A stretch of DNA of 64,000 bases from Drechslerella dactyloides. Lineage: Eukaryota; Ascomycota; Orbiliomycetes; Orbiliales; Orbiliaceae. The notes below the pieces were generated by a model. It saw nothing but the letters and a program-made list of their open reading frames with translations, ran no database searches and was not told where the DNA came from. The stretch spans positions 2,666,001 to 2,730,000 of the forward strand of contig JAGTWJ010000002.1 in assembly GCA_020064725.1 (NCBI GenBank), in the 5' to 3' direction. Of this stretch, positions 36,882 through 48,952 are shown in pieces. Made by a program: the position numbers and the translations under genes. Position 1 is the first letter of the stretch; the number at the start of each line of letters is the position of its first letter.

Positions 36882-38124
36882 TTGGGCTGGACTGGGATTG
36901 TGTCGCGTACTATCGAGATATAAAAACAGTGTAGATATAAAATAAGACCCCTTTGCAATAGCCTTCAAATTCTTAAGATCTTGATTCTTGCAGATTGTGT
37001 ATGGCAAGCGGGACCATGCTGATGGTAGATGATCGATGGTTTATTAGATACTGCGGTGCTGGCTAGCAGCTGGCTAATGGTGACTAGCTAAGTACGCAAA
37101 AGGCACACAGCACGGCAGAAGGGAAAACAGCGTAGCTAGCTATCCGCGTAAGCGTGGGGGGCAACAGGGTTCATCGCGAAGAAAGTTGATAAAAGTTTGA
37201 TTAAAGTTTCAGATAAATTGTTCCAACGTGCATAATCTCGCGCATGGCTTTGGCCATTTACTGGGCTTATCGTGTCGGGTGGCACATTATTCTAAAGCTT
37301 GTAGGCATATAACGGTGCGCTAGGAGCGCAGATCAGCATGTGATCGGATGCATGCCTAGGCCTGCAGTGTTGGTGAGGAGCAGGTATGCCCTGTATATCT
37401 GCTCATCGGTATGATATCTACATGTCCGCTCAAAACAGGCACTGAAGAGAATTCAAAATTTGGATTTATACCATAGATATAAGCTTCAAGGCTAGCCGTA
37501 GTTGGGTCACTCGGACGATCACTGGCAATAATCAATACGTCGATGTTACCAGTCTGATCACACATGAAGAGGACTATGCTCAGTCGGGGGTAAACGTACT
37601 TACTCACACACGATATGCATATATGGCGTCGTCCTGATTGCACTCGTTCAAAATTTCCTTGGCGAGTTCATGAATTCAGACCCATTGATCACCTGGATAT
37701 AATCCGGCATTTATGTGTCCTAATGTTGGGCGTGCATGTCCACTCGCGCGAGAATTTACGGTCAGCAAAGACAGAGTGTGCCATTGCACCGGCAGTTGGA
37801 CGGTATATGCCGGCCCATACGATTTCAACCTCGAAGTATATTTCCAACACGTCTGCTTCGAGACGGCAGAAGCCTTGTTTTTGTTAAAAGTCTAATGTCT
37901 CCCTCCATAAGTCTATTAACCCTAGTACAATGTGAACTTAACCAACCACAGACCATTATAATCAGCACGCATTCCCCGAGTCTAGCTTGATGAGCTTACT
38001 GTACGGTATGCCGAATCTTTAATCTTCAAATCTCAACTTTTATTGCGTGAGCCAAACGGTCAGCACAGTCTTTCTAGTTTTGTTGAAACCTTCAGTCGCA
38101 CTGGACCAGCAACACTCCTACCCA
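36882..38124. other. Intergenic region between divergent coiled-coil genes
   Basis: About 1.2 kb with no supported gene. Probably holds promoters for both flanking coiled-coil genes. Short TAGCTAGC repeats occur near 37070-37145. Frames near 37615-37990 look random. Confidence 0.45.
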
Positions 38125-40128
38125 ATGGGTTCAACGATCGAAATCGTGAAACGCCGTAGGATAGCGGACGCGGCACTCCTTAAACATACCGGACTGTGGA
38201 CCGCCGACCTGAATCGAGTCTTTTTCCGGGGTGTCGGCTCGGCACCTTTGAAAGACGGAAGTGGAGATCGTGAATACAAATGGATTATCCGCGACTGGAG
38301 CCAGGATAAAGGAATATCCCGAGAGTCATACGATAAATTTGGCCGGCTCTTCAACTTGACGTCGGAAGATGAACGTCGGAACATGATGACTTTGAGGGAA
38401 GAAAGGGTGTTGTACGCCGAAATGATCGAGGCGGACTTCCTCAGACCAGTGCTTCTAGGTTATGATGGCGAAGAACCGGAATGGCATCCTGAAAAATCCA
38501 CTGAGCCAATGGAACAGGAAAATAGTGGTCGGACAGAAACGGCCTTCACTAGGGACCGGTATCCAAGCTCTGAGAGCTACGAATCCAACGAAGCGGCTGG
38601 AGTTGAATCAGAGGAATCTCGTGATCACAACGAAGATATTCCCGGAAAAGACCAGTGGAGGTTCCCAAGTCATACTCCAGGGCTTGGGCCCAGGAGGTGC
38701 ACAAGATCGCAAACGAGTATACAGGAGGGTTTGAAACTATCCAAGCAAATGAATCCGTCGGTGGCTCTCAAGACTACGAAGAAGGTCAGGAGAGGACGAC
38801 GGGCCAGTCCCGAGCTGGGAGGTGAAACAGAGATAGGAACTTCGGTTGAACCCCTAAGCCCGCGGGCTGGGTCTCCGAGAATAATCGGTCCCCTAGAGGT
38901 AAGTCGTCAATGTTATAGCCCGATTCTTGAGCTTCCGTCCAGCGCTCGGGGAGCATCATCGACATAACGTTTTCAGCACGATGTGGCCTCGTAACGCACA
39001 ATGTATAAGCAATTCTGACTGAGGGTTGTGCTATCGCAATTGTGGAAATAGTGGGATATGGCAAGGTGCTTTCATGATCTGAATTCTGCGTTCGCAAGAC
39101 TGGAGAAGGAGGGAAAGACGAAGAAACGCAGAATCGAGGAGCTGGCGGCAGAGTGTGATTGTCTGGACCAGCAACTCGACAACCAGATCGCCAAACGCGC
39201 TCGTCTAGCGGGTGACGAATCGAGACTACAGAGTGAAATCGAAACTCTCGACGAACAGAACAAAGAAACTGCAAACCAAATCGAGATAAGCCGACACTGC
39301 CTGGATGAACAGGTCATAAAGCGCGACAAGCTGAAGGCCGATATTACCAGTATACAAAAAGAAACCCGGGGAAAAATACAGGAGACCGAGACGCTACAGC
39401 GCCGCCTTGACGAAGAAAACGGGAAACACACTCGTTTACAAGGTGACTTCGCTACTATACGCAAAGAAAATGAAAAAGAGCAACGCCACCTCGACGAGCT
39501 GAAGGGCAAACACACTGGGTTACTTCGTGAAAATGAGAAACTCCAAGAACAACTTGCATCAAGTGAGGAGGACAAATGCAGCTTGCTCGAGAGGGTCAAA
39601 CAGAACAATGATCTGATTGCCCAAATTGGACCAATCAACAAAATCGATGATCTCAAGCAGAAGACACAGGGAATCAAGGAGATGCTCAAACAACATACCG
39701 AGGAATACAATGATCTTGGAAGGCAATACAGATATCTGACAAACTCAAAAACTGATTTAAGTAGACAGAAACGGGAAATCGAAAACAACATCAAGTTCCA
39801 AAAGGGCCGCATCGAGGAGCGAACCAAAGAGCGCGATCATTTGCAAGCCCAGTATGACAAACTGGATGTGGATGTTCAGGAACTGGAGAAGAAGATTCCC
39901 GAGCTGGAGAATACCTTACGCTCGAGCCATCGGGTTCTTGAGGTGAACAAAGTCTTCCAAAAATGTCAAGCCAAAATTGAAACTGCCCTGAGTCGTTATA
40001 CCCTCATACCCGGCCCCCTTGCAAGATATAACACAGATCTAGACCCTATGAGATCTGCTCGCAGCCCAGCATCCCCGAGAGGAGCTCGCAGCCCAGTAAT
40101 CATCTCGTTGGATCTAGATGATGATTAA
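38125..40128 (+). CDS. Large coiled-coil protein, paralogue 1 of a tandem pair, 616 aa
   Basis: Not a recognised family. Exons 38125-38898 and 39052-40128; the 153-bp intron has donor GTAAGT and acceptor AATAG, phase 0. I chose the ATG at 38125 because the frame further upstream opens only with GTG. The N-terminal region (1-125) is a compact domain with EYKWIIRDWSQDKGISRESY and EADFLRPVLLG. It aligns with the protein starting at 41596, including the YxWxxxDW core and FxRPV. A charged linker with RSQTSIQEGLKLSK follows. Exon 2 is almost entirely coiled coil (about 265-570), rich in Glu/Lys/Arg heptads, and ends with two RSPxSPRGARSP-like repeats and an acidic DLDDD tail. It is probably structural or a protein-interaction factor; that is inference. 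Confidence 0.7.
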
Positions 40129-41595
40129 AAGCGTATGCTGCTCGGTTGATACTGTGTTAATATTCCTTGTTGTATTTTCGCATTCTTCATCACGCCTGCA
40201 CCGCCTGTTTATGAAGCCGGGATTGTTGTCCAACTAGCTGTTACGGGGTAAAGGGACTTGATACCACACATTTTGTATATAAGTAAGTACATGTACATAT
40301 ATAATAAAATCTTCGCTTGGAGTTGGTGTCTATGATCGAATAATCTACTAATGTTGATAGATATACAATGGCCTCGGTGGCGCCACCCTGCGCATGCGAG
40401 CTTGGATATCCAAGGCCTCATGAGTATCTAGTTGAGTACTAGTGGGGCGAATATAACCGTTATGCAGCCCCCTCCAATTCCTTCTAACAAACTCGCGTTA
40501 ATGAAGGCAAAATGCAGTACCAAAGGTGAGGTCTTGGATGGGTGACTCTTATTAACAAACAAGTTGAGCAGAACCCTTCAGACGACATTTCTAGCATTTC
40601 GATATAGAAATCTTTTTTCCATATATAGGAAAATTCGAGGTCGTGGCCTTTCGAAGGCGGGAGGCCTTTTCACTCTACGAAAGAAAAGATACAGTACTTC
40701 GTCAGAAGATCATAGAAGGCGCTGGAAGTAATCGTCTGCAGGCAAATGGATGGACCGCAGCATGATGTGGTATCAGAAATGCAATCACCCGGCTTGGCAG
40801 AATCGGCATAACTATTCGGCTATCGAATTCTTTGTCTGTGGGTGCATATCTTTTAGCTCCTGCGGATGTCGACTGGAATTCGGAAGTTTCTCTGCAGGCG
40901 CCCGAATGTTGTATCGCAAACAGGAGCTGCCCAGCTAGATGCACTTAAACCCACGGGCGCATACATATATATGCGCTGGAACAGAAGTTACATTAATCGT
41001 GGACAGGGCTATGGTCTCTCAACATGAGGATAGTATTCCCTGAGACTGCTAGTATAACGAGCGAGCGTGCAGGGTAGTGAGAAGGACATGTGGGCAACCG
41101 AGACTAATGCGGTGATTGTTTTGAAAGGCCGAATAGCAAGCCAGCTTTCAAGCCACTTAAGCCTCCAACATATTTCTGTGGTCTCGGGGACTAATGTTTC
41201 GGGGACGCTGCCGTTCAGATTGAATCTGCACGCATATATCGTCATTTTGCCTATGTGTTTTTGAAGTGCTCTATGCTATGTTGGATCCTTGCATCCCCGA
41301 GACCAGTTGGATCCGAGTGTCCTATATTGCGGGGCCCGAAACTAATTGCGAGGCTGATCTTTGGATCTAGCCCTTATCTAAGACTAAAGGTAAGATAGGA
41401 GATATCAGTAGCTGTCCCAAGCGGAGTGGTGTAGCAAATAATATAAGTTCTGTACCTTATTGATTTTGTACACGTACATCTCACATCTCACTGAATTCGA
41501 TCGCCATTTAATTTTCGGCCCCACATTTTCTTTTGCTCTGCATTCTCCTCCAAAAACGATAAACTAGCTCTACATAAGCCAACTAATGAAACGAA
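40129..41595. other. Intergenic region between the coiled-coil paralogues
   Basis: About 1.5 kb with no supported gene. It must contain the 3' end of the first paralogue and the promoter of the second. Three short frames (40702 minus, 40750 plus, 41067 plus) have no coding character I trust. Confidence 0.45.
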
Positions 41596-42766
41596 ATGCT
41601 TAGTATGCACATGGATAGTGTCGGGGGTTATACATCCCGGCGTGGTGGAGACGCCATTGCACGCGATGAACGTCGCCAGGCAGCAGTGAATGCTATTCGC
41701 GAAGAGATCGGAATCGAGATCAACCATCAACGAGTGGCATTCGGCAACGGATACCGATCTGCGAAGTTAGGCTATCGATGGGTTGTCTATGACTGGACTG
41801 AAAATGATGCTGGCTTGTCAAAGCGAGACTATGACATCGGCGTCGGTTGTTATGAAAAACCTCCCCACTCCGCTAGAAGCACAGACGAGATATCCAAGCA
41901 TCGCGATTTGATCAAGCTAGGCTTTATCCGACCGGTTCCTTGCCCCAAATCGAAGGAGTGGGAAGCGCGGCCAATAACTGCGCTAAATTCAACTGCAAGA
42001 AAGCGCAAGAGGCTGAACAGACCTCTTGCGACCGATCAATATTATAATAGGGCTGACGCTGGAGTGGAGGATGAGGAAGAATTTTCCGTGTCTGGAGCCG
42101 ACGACTCCTTCTCTGACGATGAATCAATATATGATGAATCTGAGAGTCTCCACGATCCAGATTTCAATCCCAGTCTCCGAATTAACCCAGGCTTGCGAGG
42201 CCGGGACCAGCAAAAGTCTGCGACCCTTCAGGGACTTCAGGGAACGGACAGTCAAAGACGTGTGCTCCGAACCAACACCAGACTGAAGAGGAAGAGCAAA
42301 CATACCGTCGACGAACTTCAGGTATACTATATTTCCACCTCAAATCGATTTTCAATTCCTTATCCGTTTTCTGTCCCAGAATGCACTTGCTGCAATTATA
42401 ACACGGCTAACACAATGCTATGGAACTGCTCAGCTCGGAGTTCCGCGCCCTTCGTGGGAGACTTCGCGGCAGCAGATGGAATCAATGATTTCAGACTTGA
42501 AGGTCCTTGCAGAAGAGCAAATCGCGGATAAGGAAACCATCGCCCAGCTTCGGGCGGAAAACTTGAGGTTAAAAAAGCCGAGGCGGGATGCTATGGGCAT
42601 CGCTGCTAAGGGACAGGAAGGGCGTTCCGCGGCACCAGGCTTAGGCCCAAAGCCGCGAGAGGAACCAGCGAAGCAAGTCCTGGCCGACTTCGAAAAGATT
42701 GAAGCCTTAGAAGCAGAGAACCGAGTTTTTCGGCAAGTTTTGATGGCCGGGCTGACAAAGCTTTAA
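41596..42766 (+). CDS. Coiled-coil protein, paralogue 2 of a tandem pair, 352 aa
   Basis: Not a recognised family. Exons 41596-42321 and 42434-42766, with a 112-bp intron between GTATAC and CTCAG, phase 0. The N-terminal domain (about 25-130) has GYRWVVYDWTENDAGLSKRDY and LIKLGFIRPVPCPKSKEW, which align with the same region of the 38125 gene. An acidic linker (EDEEEFSVSGADDSFSDDES) and a basic patch (RTNTRLKRKSKH) follow. Exon 2 gives only a short coiled coil (ISDLKVLAEEQIADKETIAQ) and a second one near the C-terminus, unlike the long rod of paralogue 1. Same order and same intron position indicate duplication, then loss or gain of the rod. Confidence 0.7.
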
Positions 42767-43628
42767 GACTCCTTATAAGGCGAAATCGCGAATGTAAGTG
42801 CAGCATGCGATCCATTTGCCGTGGGGACGATCTCTAGGTATCCAGATTTCGGATAAAATAAGCTTAGCTGACTGTTAGCATGACGTAAATCCGTAGCATA
42901 GGCATATAATAACTTCAGGCTTGAGCTCTCTTTGGAGAAATTTCTTTTGTTACTATTATTCGATCTGGTACACCCGGAGGGATGGGATCTGTAATAGAAC
43001 TGTTTGAATATAAACTTGAATGGGTGAAACGTGGAGAATATGAAGAACTTGGAAACCTATTGGGACACAAAGCACACTGCAATGGAACTTACAAAGGTTG
43101 CACACAATCGGCAATCTTAACAAACGAATATTAAAGTACACAATTGATCAGCTCTAGTCTCTCTTGGTAGGTGTGCGTATGCAATAATAATTACGGGTGG
43201 CATACGTGCGTCTTCTGCAATACTGTGTCGTAAGCTCTGTACCTGGCACTTTGATTTGGGTGGAGCGCGCTCGAGCGTACCTGTATACCTTGACAGAAAT
43301 CTTAGTTAAATGAAAGATGCTACTTGAATAGACGGAACTAAAGTTTTCGCTCCGCAACTGGAATCACGAACCTACGGCTCGAGCTGGTTGAAGTCCCGAC
43401 AGTGGATATTTGTGCGTTGCGTGTCGTTAGTTGGACTCCTTCCGAAAGAGGAAGAGGAACCGGCGCAGGAACGACAGCAGCGGCGCCTTGTGGACATTCT
43501 GGCTGCATCCGAACGCCATTCCCTCTGCACCGTCGGCTCGAAATGGGCACCTCCAGAAAAGAAACTCGACCCCTTGCATCCCGATATCGCCAGTAGCATA
43601 AACCGTTGATTGGTATTACAACCTTGCC
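42767..43628. other. GWT1 promoter region
   Basis: 862 bp between two plus-strand genes. A 124-codon minus-strand frame (43338-43712) overlaps the GWT1 start and is a shadow. No motif recognised. Confidence 0.45.
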
Positions 43629-45364
43629 ATGGAGGCGACGCCCGAGCAGGCCGCGGCGGCCAAAATCTACCAGTCGCTCAAGAGCACCAAGGAAGCCTTC
43701 TACGCGAACCATTCCGGCTCATCCATAACCGAGATCAACATCGTGACTAGTGTCGCGCCGGTAAGTTCCTTGGTTTTCACGTACTTCAGGTCGCGGGCGT
43801 CCGGATAATAACGAGTAATTTAGATCGCGTATTTGGTTTATGCCGTCCTTCAAACCCGGAAGGGCTTCTTCCAAGCCGACGAATACTCGCTCCCTTTGTT
43901 CCTTATCGACTTCGGCCTCAATGTCGCTGCTCTCCTGCTCTCGATCACGCTATACTCCGAATATGCCATCTACTTTGTCCTTCTCCTCGTTCTTAACGTC
44001 GGTATACTGTCAATGGCGCCGACTCCGACGCCGCAGCAGAGACCGCGAAAACCACCACGAGAAAACAAAGAACAGGCGCTGAGCGAGAAGGAGAAGTTGG
44101 AGGCGTATTTACCGAAGAAGGCATTCGTAACGGCATGGAGGGGTGGTATGATGATCATTACGTGCCTTGCGATTCTGGCGGTTGACTTCCCTGTCTTTCC
44201 GCGCAGATTCGCAAAAGTGGAAACATGGGGAACAAGTCTGGTATGGACAGCCATATGCCTTGAACTTGAGCTAGCTGCTAACATGTCTGCTTGCGTGTAC
44301 TAGATGGATCTCGGTGTCGGTTCTTTCGTCTTCGCCAACGGCGTCGCCACAGCTCGAAGCATACTTCGCGACGATTACCTCGGCAAAACCGCACCGCTCC
44401 TCACGCGCCTGAAGCGCAGCCTGCGCAGCTCTTTTGCACTGCTCACCCTTGGACTTGTCCGGCTTGCGTTGACGAAAACCGCAGACTACCATGAGCATAT
44501 CACTGAGTACGGCCTGCACTGGAACTTTTTCATGACTCTCGGCTTTCTCCCGCCGTTCACAGCGTTGTTCCAGGGCGCGTTCACATCATTACTGCTCCCA
44601 GAGCTGCTAGCTATCTGTACCGGCTCGCTGTATCAGATAGCATTAAGAAGACTCGATCTTCAAAGTTGGGTCTTACTAGCCGAACGGACTGATCTGATCA
44701 CCGCGAACAAAGAAGGGATAGCCTCGTTCGTTGGATACCTCGCTATATTCCTGGCTGGTCAATCAACGGGGATGCGCATCTTACCAGCGACCCAATCTTC
44801 GCAGTCTAAGAAGAAGCCGCAAGGACAGAGTGTACCCGCGAAAAGGCCGTTATTAAAACCGCTACTAATACAGGCGGTTGTATGGACACTGTTGTTCCAG
44901 GTCTCGGTGAACTATAAATATGGCTTAAACTTGCAGGTTTCACGGAGACTTGCAAATATGCCGTATGTATGCTGGGTTGCAGCATATAACTGCTGGCAGC
45001 TGTTGGCGTTTTACGCGATCGAGGTAGTTTGGTGGGGCGAGGCAGAGAACTCTGGCGGGAGAGGCACCTCAGCAAGCGCGAGCTATGAGGAGAGAAGTCC
45101 GAGGATGCTGAGGGCATTTAATACCAATGGACTGGTCATATTCTTGGTGGTAAGACATAATACTCTGTTTTGGCTTATGTGGGCTTGGTTGATCTTAACT
45201 AACGACGACTATAGGCAAATATTGTAACAGGGGTCGTGAATATGACAATGAATACGATTGTGACAGAGACGGGGATCGCGATGGGGACTTTATTAGCCTA
45301 CGCATTGCTGATGAGCAGCCTAGCGGTAGGTCTAGATTTAAAAAAGATTTATATTAAGCTGTAG
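43629..45364 (+). CDS. GWT1: GPI-anchor inositol acyltransferase Gwt1 (PIG-W)
   Basis: Gwt1 acylates the inositol of GlcN-PI in the endoplasmic reticulum membrane during GPI-anchor synthesis and is the target of known GPI-inhibiting antifungals. Exons 43629-43760, 43824-44240, 44304-45149 and 45215-45364 give 514 aa; all introns are phase 0 and 63-65 bp. Features: the N-terminal AFYANHSGSSITEINIV, many hydrophobic segments, the conserved FPRRFAKVETWGTSLMDLGVGSFVF across the exon 2/3 junction, LHWNFFMTLGFLPPF, the loop SFVGYLAIFLAG, RRLANMPYVCWVAAYN, and in exon 4 ANIVTGVVNMTMNTI. Length and order match the family. It converges on NOC2 with only 172 bp between stop codons. Confidence 0.94.
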
Positions 45365-45536
45365 CATCCATGGTTTTCTCAATGTATAGAAGTATCAAAA
45401 GCAGTATCCATAGGATCAGAAGCTATAGAAGATTAGACACTAAAAGATCTAGACTGGTATTTTGCTACTCTACATATCGTACATATATCGGTGTTTGATG
45501 TTTCTGACCGAGTAAGAGGTGCAGGTATAACACCTA

Positions 45537-47933
45537 TCAATCATCGTCCTCATCATCATCACTTTCCAGATCCAAGCTATCGTCGTCGTCTTCAAAGTCT
45601 TCGCTCATCTCTTCATCCGTCTCTTCCTCGACCGCTTTCGCCTTCTTCGCTGTCTTTCCCTTACTCTTCCCGCTCTCCTTCTCCTTCTTTTCTCGCCTCT
45701 CTTCCTCTTTCTTCGCCTCCTCTAGGTTCTTCCGCCTCTCTTCCCTGACATTCCGCTGCGTCACAACATACACACCCAAGGGGCTTTTCTCCCACTCCAG
45801 GCCTTTTGAAAAGCCCATCACCTCGTCCATTCTTCCTGGCCCAAAGCTCACATCCCGCCTCTTGTCCTCGATCCATCGCGCGTTACTTTCTAATCTCGTC
45901 ACCAGCCCGGCCAATGCATTGTTGAACCTCACGTTCCGATTGCCCGTCCCTGCAGCACTAGCTTTTTTCAAGTACTTCCGCAGGACAACGATCGGCGGCA
46001 CCACTAGTTCCGGAAAGGCGACGCTCGTCGCCCAAAGAACGAAATATTCACTCAGAACCTCAACAATCTGATCACCAAGCCCGTCCTGCAATATACGGCT
46101 TCGAAGATAACTTTTTGGTACCCGTATAATTGTTGCAAAATCCAGCGGTTTTAGCGTCGATGCCTTAGGCGCTTTCTTCATCTCGTTCGATGAGAACATT
46201 TCGAGTATGATCGATGCCAAGGGAATATACACCCCGGTGTGTCGCGATAGTCGAATCAAGGAGCGGATTAAGTGTATTCGCAACGGGAAATATTGCGCAG
46301 TGGGTATCAGTCTCGCTGCGCCGAGCGTCACTTGCACGAGTGGGTATATCAATGGATGCAGCGGGCTCTGCTTGCCCGTCTCCGCCTGCTTCAGCCCGTC
46401 GCAGTGTGTTGCTAGTACACGGGACCAGAAGTCCAGCGAGTGTACATACTGCCAGTTGTACACCTGCTTGTAACTTTCCTTCGAGTTGTTCGTGATGCTG
46501 TTACGCAGGTGAACGGCCAGTTGTCGGATATAGCCGAAACCAAGCATGTAAGATAGCTCCTCATCCACGCCGAAGAGGTCGACGCCACCGTTCTTCATCA
46601 TGTTGATGCTGGGAAGTGTGTGGGGTGTAGTACCGCGACAACCTTTGAGCAGACCGTTGTAAGCAGCTTTGAGGCAGGCTTCTTGGAGAGATTGATCGCC
46701 GATTACGATGAGCTTGCGGAGGACGAGGTAGGCGGTGACGCGAGCGGAGTCATCGGTAGAGGGCGATGTCCAGATTTCGACGACTTGTTTGACGAAGTCT
46801 CGTAGGAAGCGGCGGAAGGAGAGGAGGTAAGGGAGAAGGCCGAGAGTCGAGTTCAGCACCATTTTGGTGGTGGAGGAGTCGGTGAGGTTGGAGAGAAGAT
46901 GAAGGAGCGAGGAAGAGTGGGACTTGAGGAGCGTTGTGAGAGTCTTGAACTTTGAGGAATCGGTGGAGATACGTCTGCAGGAGATTGGTCAATATACATG
47001 AGATAGAAGCCGATTGGGGGGATACGAGCATACATTCTGCCATTTGATAGTTCTTTTACCGGAAGATGGTGGTTGAGGACCTCCGGAATCTGTTTGAGGG
47101 CGAGAACAAGCAGATCGTGATACACTACAGACTGTTAGCTGATATCCTCGGCCTGTCCAATCCGGGGCTGACGTGGGGAACTCACCATCCGGATTCGCAA
47201 TTGAGTACTTGAACTTCTTTTCTTCAATCTCTCCGACGTGCGCCGCCGCCCTGAAAGCTAGGACGACTTCTCTTGTCGCCCTTAAGCTCTTCTGCTCCTT
47301 GAGCGACTTCTCCCACTGCTCGAGTTGTGCCTTCTTTACTATGTTCGATTTCTCTGCGTCTTCTGATTTTCCTTTCTTGCCCTTCTTTGATGGCTCGGGT
47401 TCCTCTTCCTCTTCCAGATCGCTGATCGCGCTGAGGTCGTCTTGCTCCGCCATTTGGAAGTCCAGCAGCTCCGAATCGTTCTCTTGCAGGAACTTGAAAA
47501 ATTCAGGGTCCTTTTCTGCCAGCGCCGCTAACTGGTCCTTGTGGCTTCCGATAGCATCATCCTCCGACGCTTCGCCATCGGCAGTGGCGGTTTCCATTTC
47601 GGCCCTCTTACGCTTCCCACTCTTATCTTTCTTGTCTTTCTTTGTTGGCTGCTCTGGTTTGGAAGGGAGTTCGAATCCGCCTTGGAAGAATTGCTCGACA
47701 CTCATGCCTTCGAATAGGTCGCCATCGGTCGCCGATGCGGCTTTGGCTTTCTTCTGCGACTTGGCGGCTTCATCGTCGGAGGCGTGTTCGTCGTTGTAGT
47801 ATTCGCGGTCCTCGGTCTTGCGCTTCTTGGAGGTATGTTGACGCTGCTTTATCTTCTTGACGGCATTACGCTGTTCGAGGACCTTGGAAAGCTTGCTCTT
47901 TTCGAACTTCTTGGTGGCTTTGGACTTCGCCAT
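45537..47933 (-). CDS. NOC2: Nucleolar complex protein 2 (ribosome biogenesis)
   Basis: Noc2 pairs with Noc1 or Noc3 to help mature and export pre-60S particles from nucleolus to nucleoplasm. Exons 47933-47186, 47124-47034 and 46974-45537 give 758 aa; introns are 61 and 59 bp with GTGAGT and GTATGC donors. The N-terminus is highly basic (MAKSKATKKFEKSKLSKVLE), followed by acidic and Lys-rich segments and FFKFLQENDSELLDF. The Noc2 core follows: FKTLTTLLKSHSSSLLHLL, LPYLLSFRRFLRDFVKQVVE, YNWQYVHSLDFWSRVLA, LHPLIYPLVQVTLGAARLIP and YFPLRIHLIRSLIRLSRHTG. The C-terminus is a Lys/Glu coil and a long acidic tail. Complete by length. Confidence 0.94.
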
Positions 47934-48952
47934 TGCGATAATGGCCGACGAGGGGGCGCTGCAGCTGTCGCGATAGTTTGGTGGTTGTCGTCGCTAGTCA
48001 ATTAGGAAGATGCATTTGCGCCGCTCAGAAATTTTCTTTGGGAAAGGCGAATGCCAAGAAATGCGGATTGGGTTCCGATAACACGCTTGGCCGTGTAACG
48101 GGACTTCAAGCCACAACCTCGCGTTCGCGTTCGACGTCGGTGGAAAACACCATATCTCTGCATGAAATACAGAACGCGAAATCACAGCAAAATGGTCGTC
48201 ACCGATGATGTCAGTGGCTGTGCTTTCAGTCGTGACGTTGGGGTTACTGGGTTTATATGCATGCGTGTTTGGATACTGGGCTCTATCTAGTACCAGATGG
48301 TTCGAATACTCGCGGCCAATCTTCAGATGGTAAAGACACCAAGTCCAAATACATAGTTCTACATCGTTGCCCTACCCCGATTTCCTGACTAACATGTCTG
48401 ATCTATCACTGGGAAACTCTGAGCAAGCCTTGGATTCTACCTGCTTCCCACCCGCAGCAGACACTGACGTTCGTGTAGAAGCAACCGCCCAGCCTTGTTC
48501 TAGTCGGTCACGAAGGATCCTCGGCTGTTCTTGCCGAAATTTAAATCCTACGCTAGTGGGGCAATTTCTCCCGAGGGCGCCAACCAGGACCCCTTTGATT
48601 AGGAGCGTAGGATGGAATCGCAAGGCGACTAGCTTTGCCAATATAATGACACGGGGCCGCTATCGCCGTCGCCACTCACTCCCGCTCTTTCTTACTGTTT
48701 TCGTAGCCTGGTATATTTCTTGGGCCGCACAGTAAGCAGCACAGCCTTCGACTCGGAGGACCTGGCGATAGGCCTTCCCCTTAAGTAAGTCTCGGTCCGA
48801 ACGGCACAACACAGCCAGGACGCTATTACCACGGTAAGAGTGCTAACGAGTCCTGCTTTGGGGATCTAGGCATCTCACGACTTCGCGAATATCCGTTTCC
48901 AAGCTAATCACAGGCAAATTCAATCTGCCATTTGATTGTCAGCCTCGTGGAA
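47934..48952. other. Divergent region between NOC2 and the first zinc-finger gene
   Basis: About 1 kb that should hold both promoters. A 122-codon plus-strand frame (48367-48735) ending in a hydrophobic stretch is not supported by anything else. The acceptor-like ATTGTCAG just before 48953 suggests a possible 5' UTR intron. Confidence 0.4.

Noticed and set aside
38047..38124. Upstream extension of the first coiled-coil paralogue
   Set aside because: This extension opens with GTG, not ATG; the first ATG in frame is at 38125.
39072..39827. 251-codon minus-strand open frame, Ser/Arg/Leu-rich
   Set aside because: Antisense shadow of the coiled-coil exon; its composition follows from Glu/Lys codons read backwards.
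47173..47799. 208-codon plus-strand Ser/Phe-rich frame
   Set aside because: Antisense to NOC2 exon 1.
48367..48735. 122-codon plus-strand frame upstream of the zinc-finger gene
   Set aside because: No recognisable content beyond a short hydrophobic end; it lies where a promoter is expected.
48932..48952. Upstream extension of the first zinc-finger paralogue
   Set aside because: It opens with TTG; the ATG at 48953 gives the Met-Cys start seen in related small proteins.
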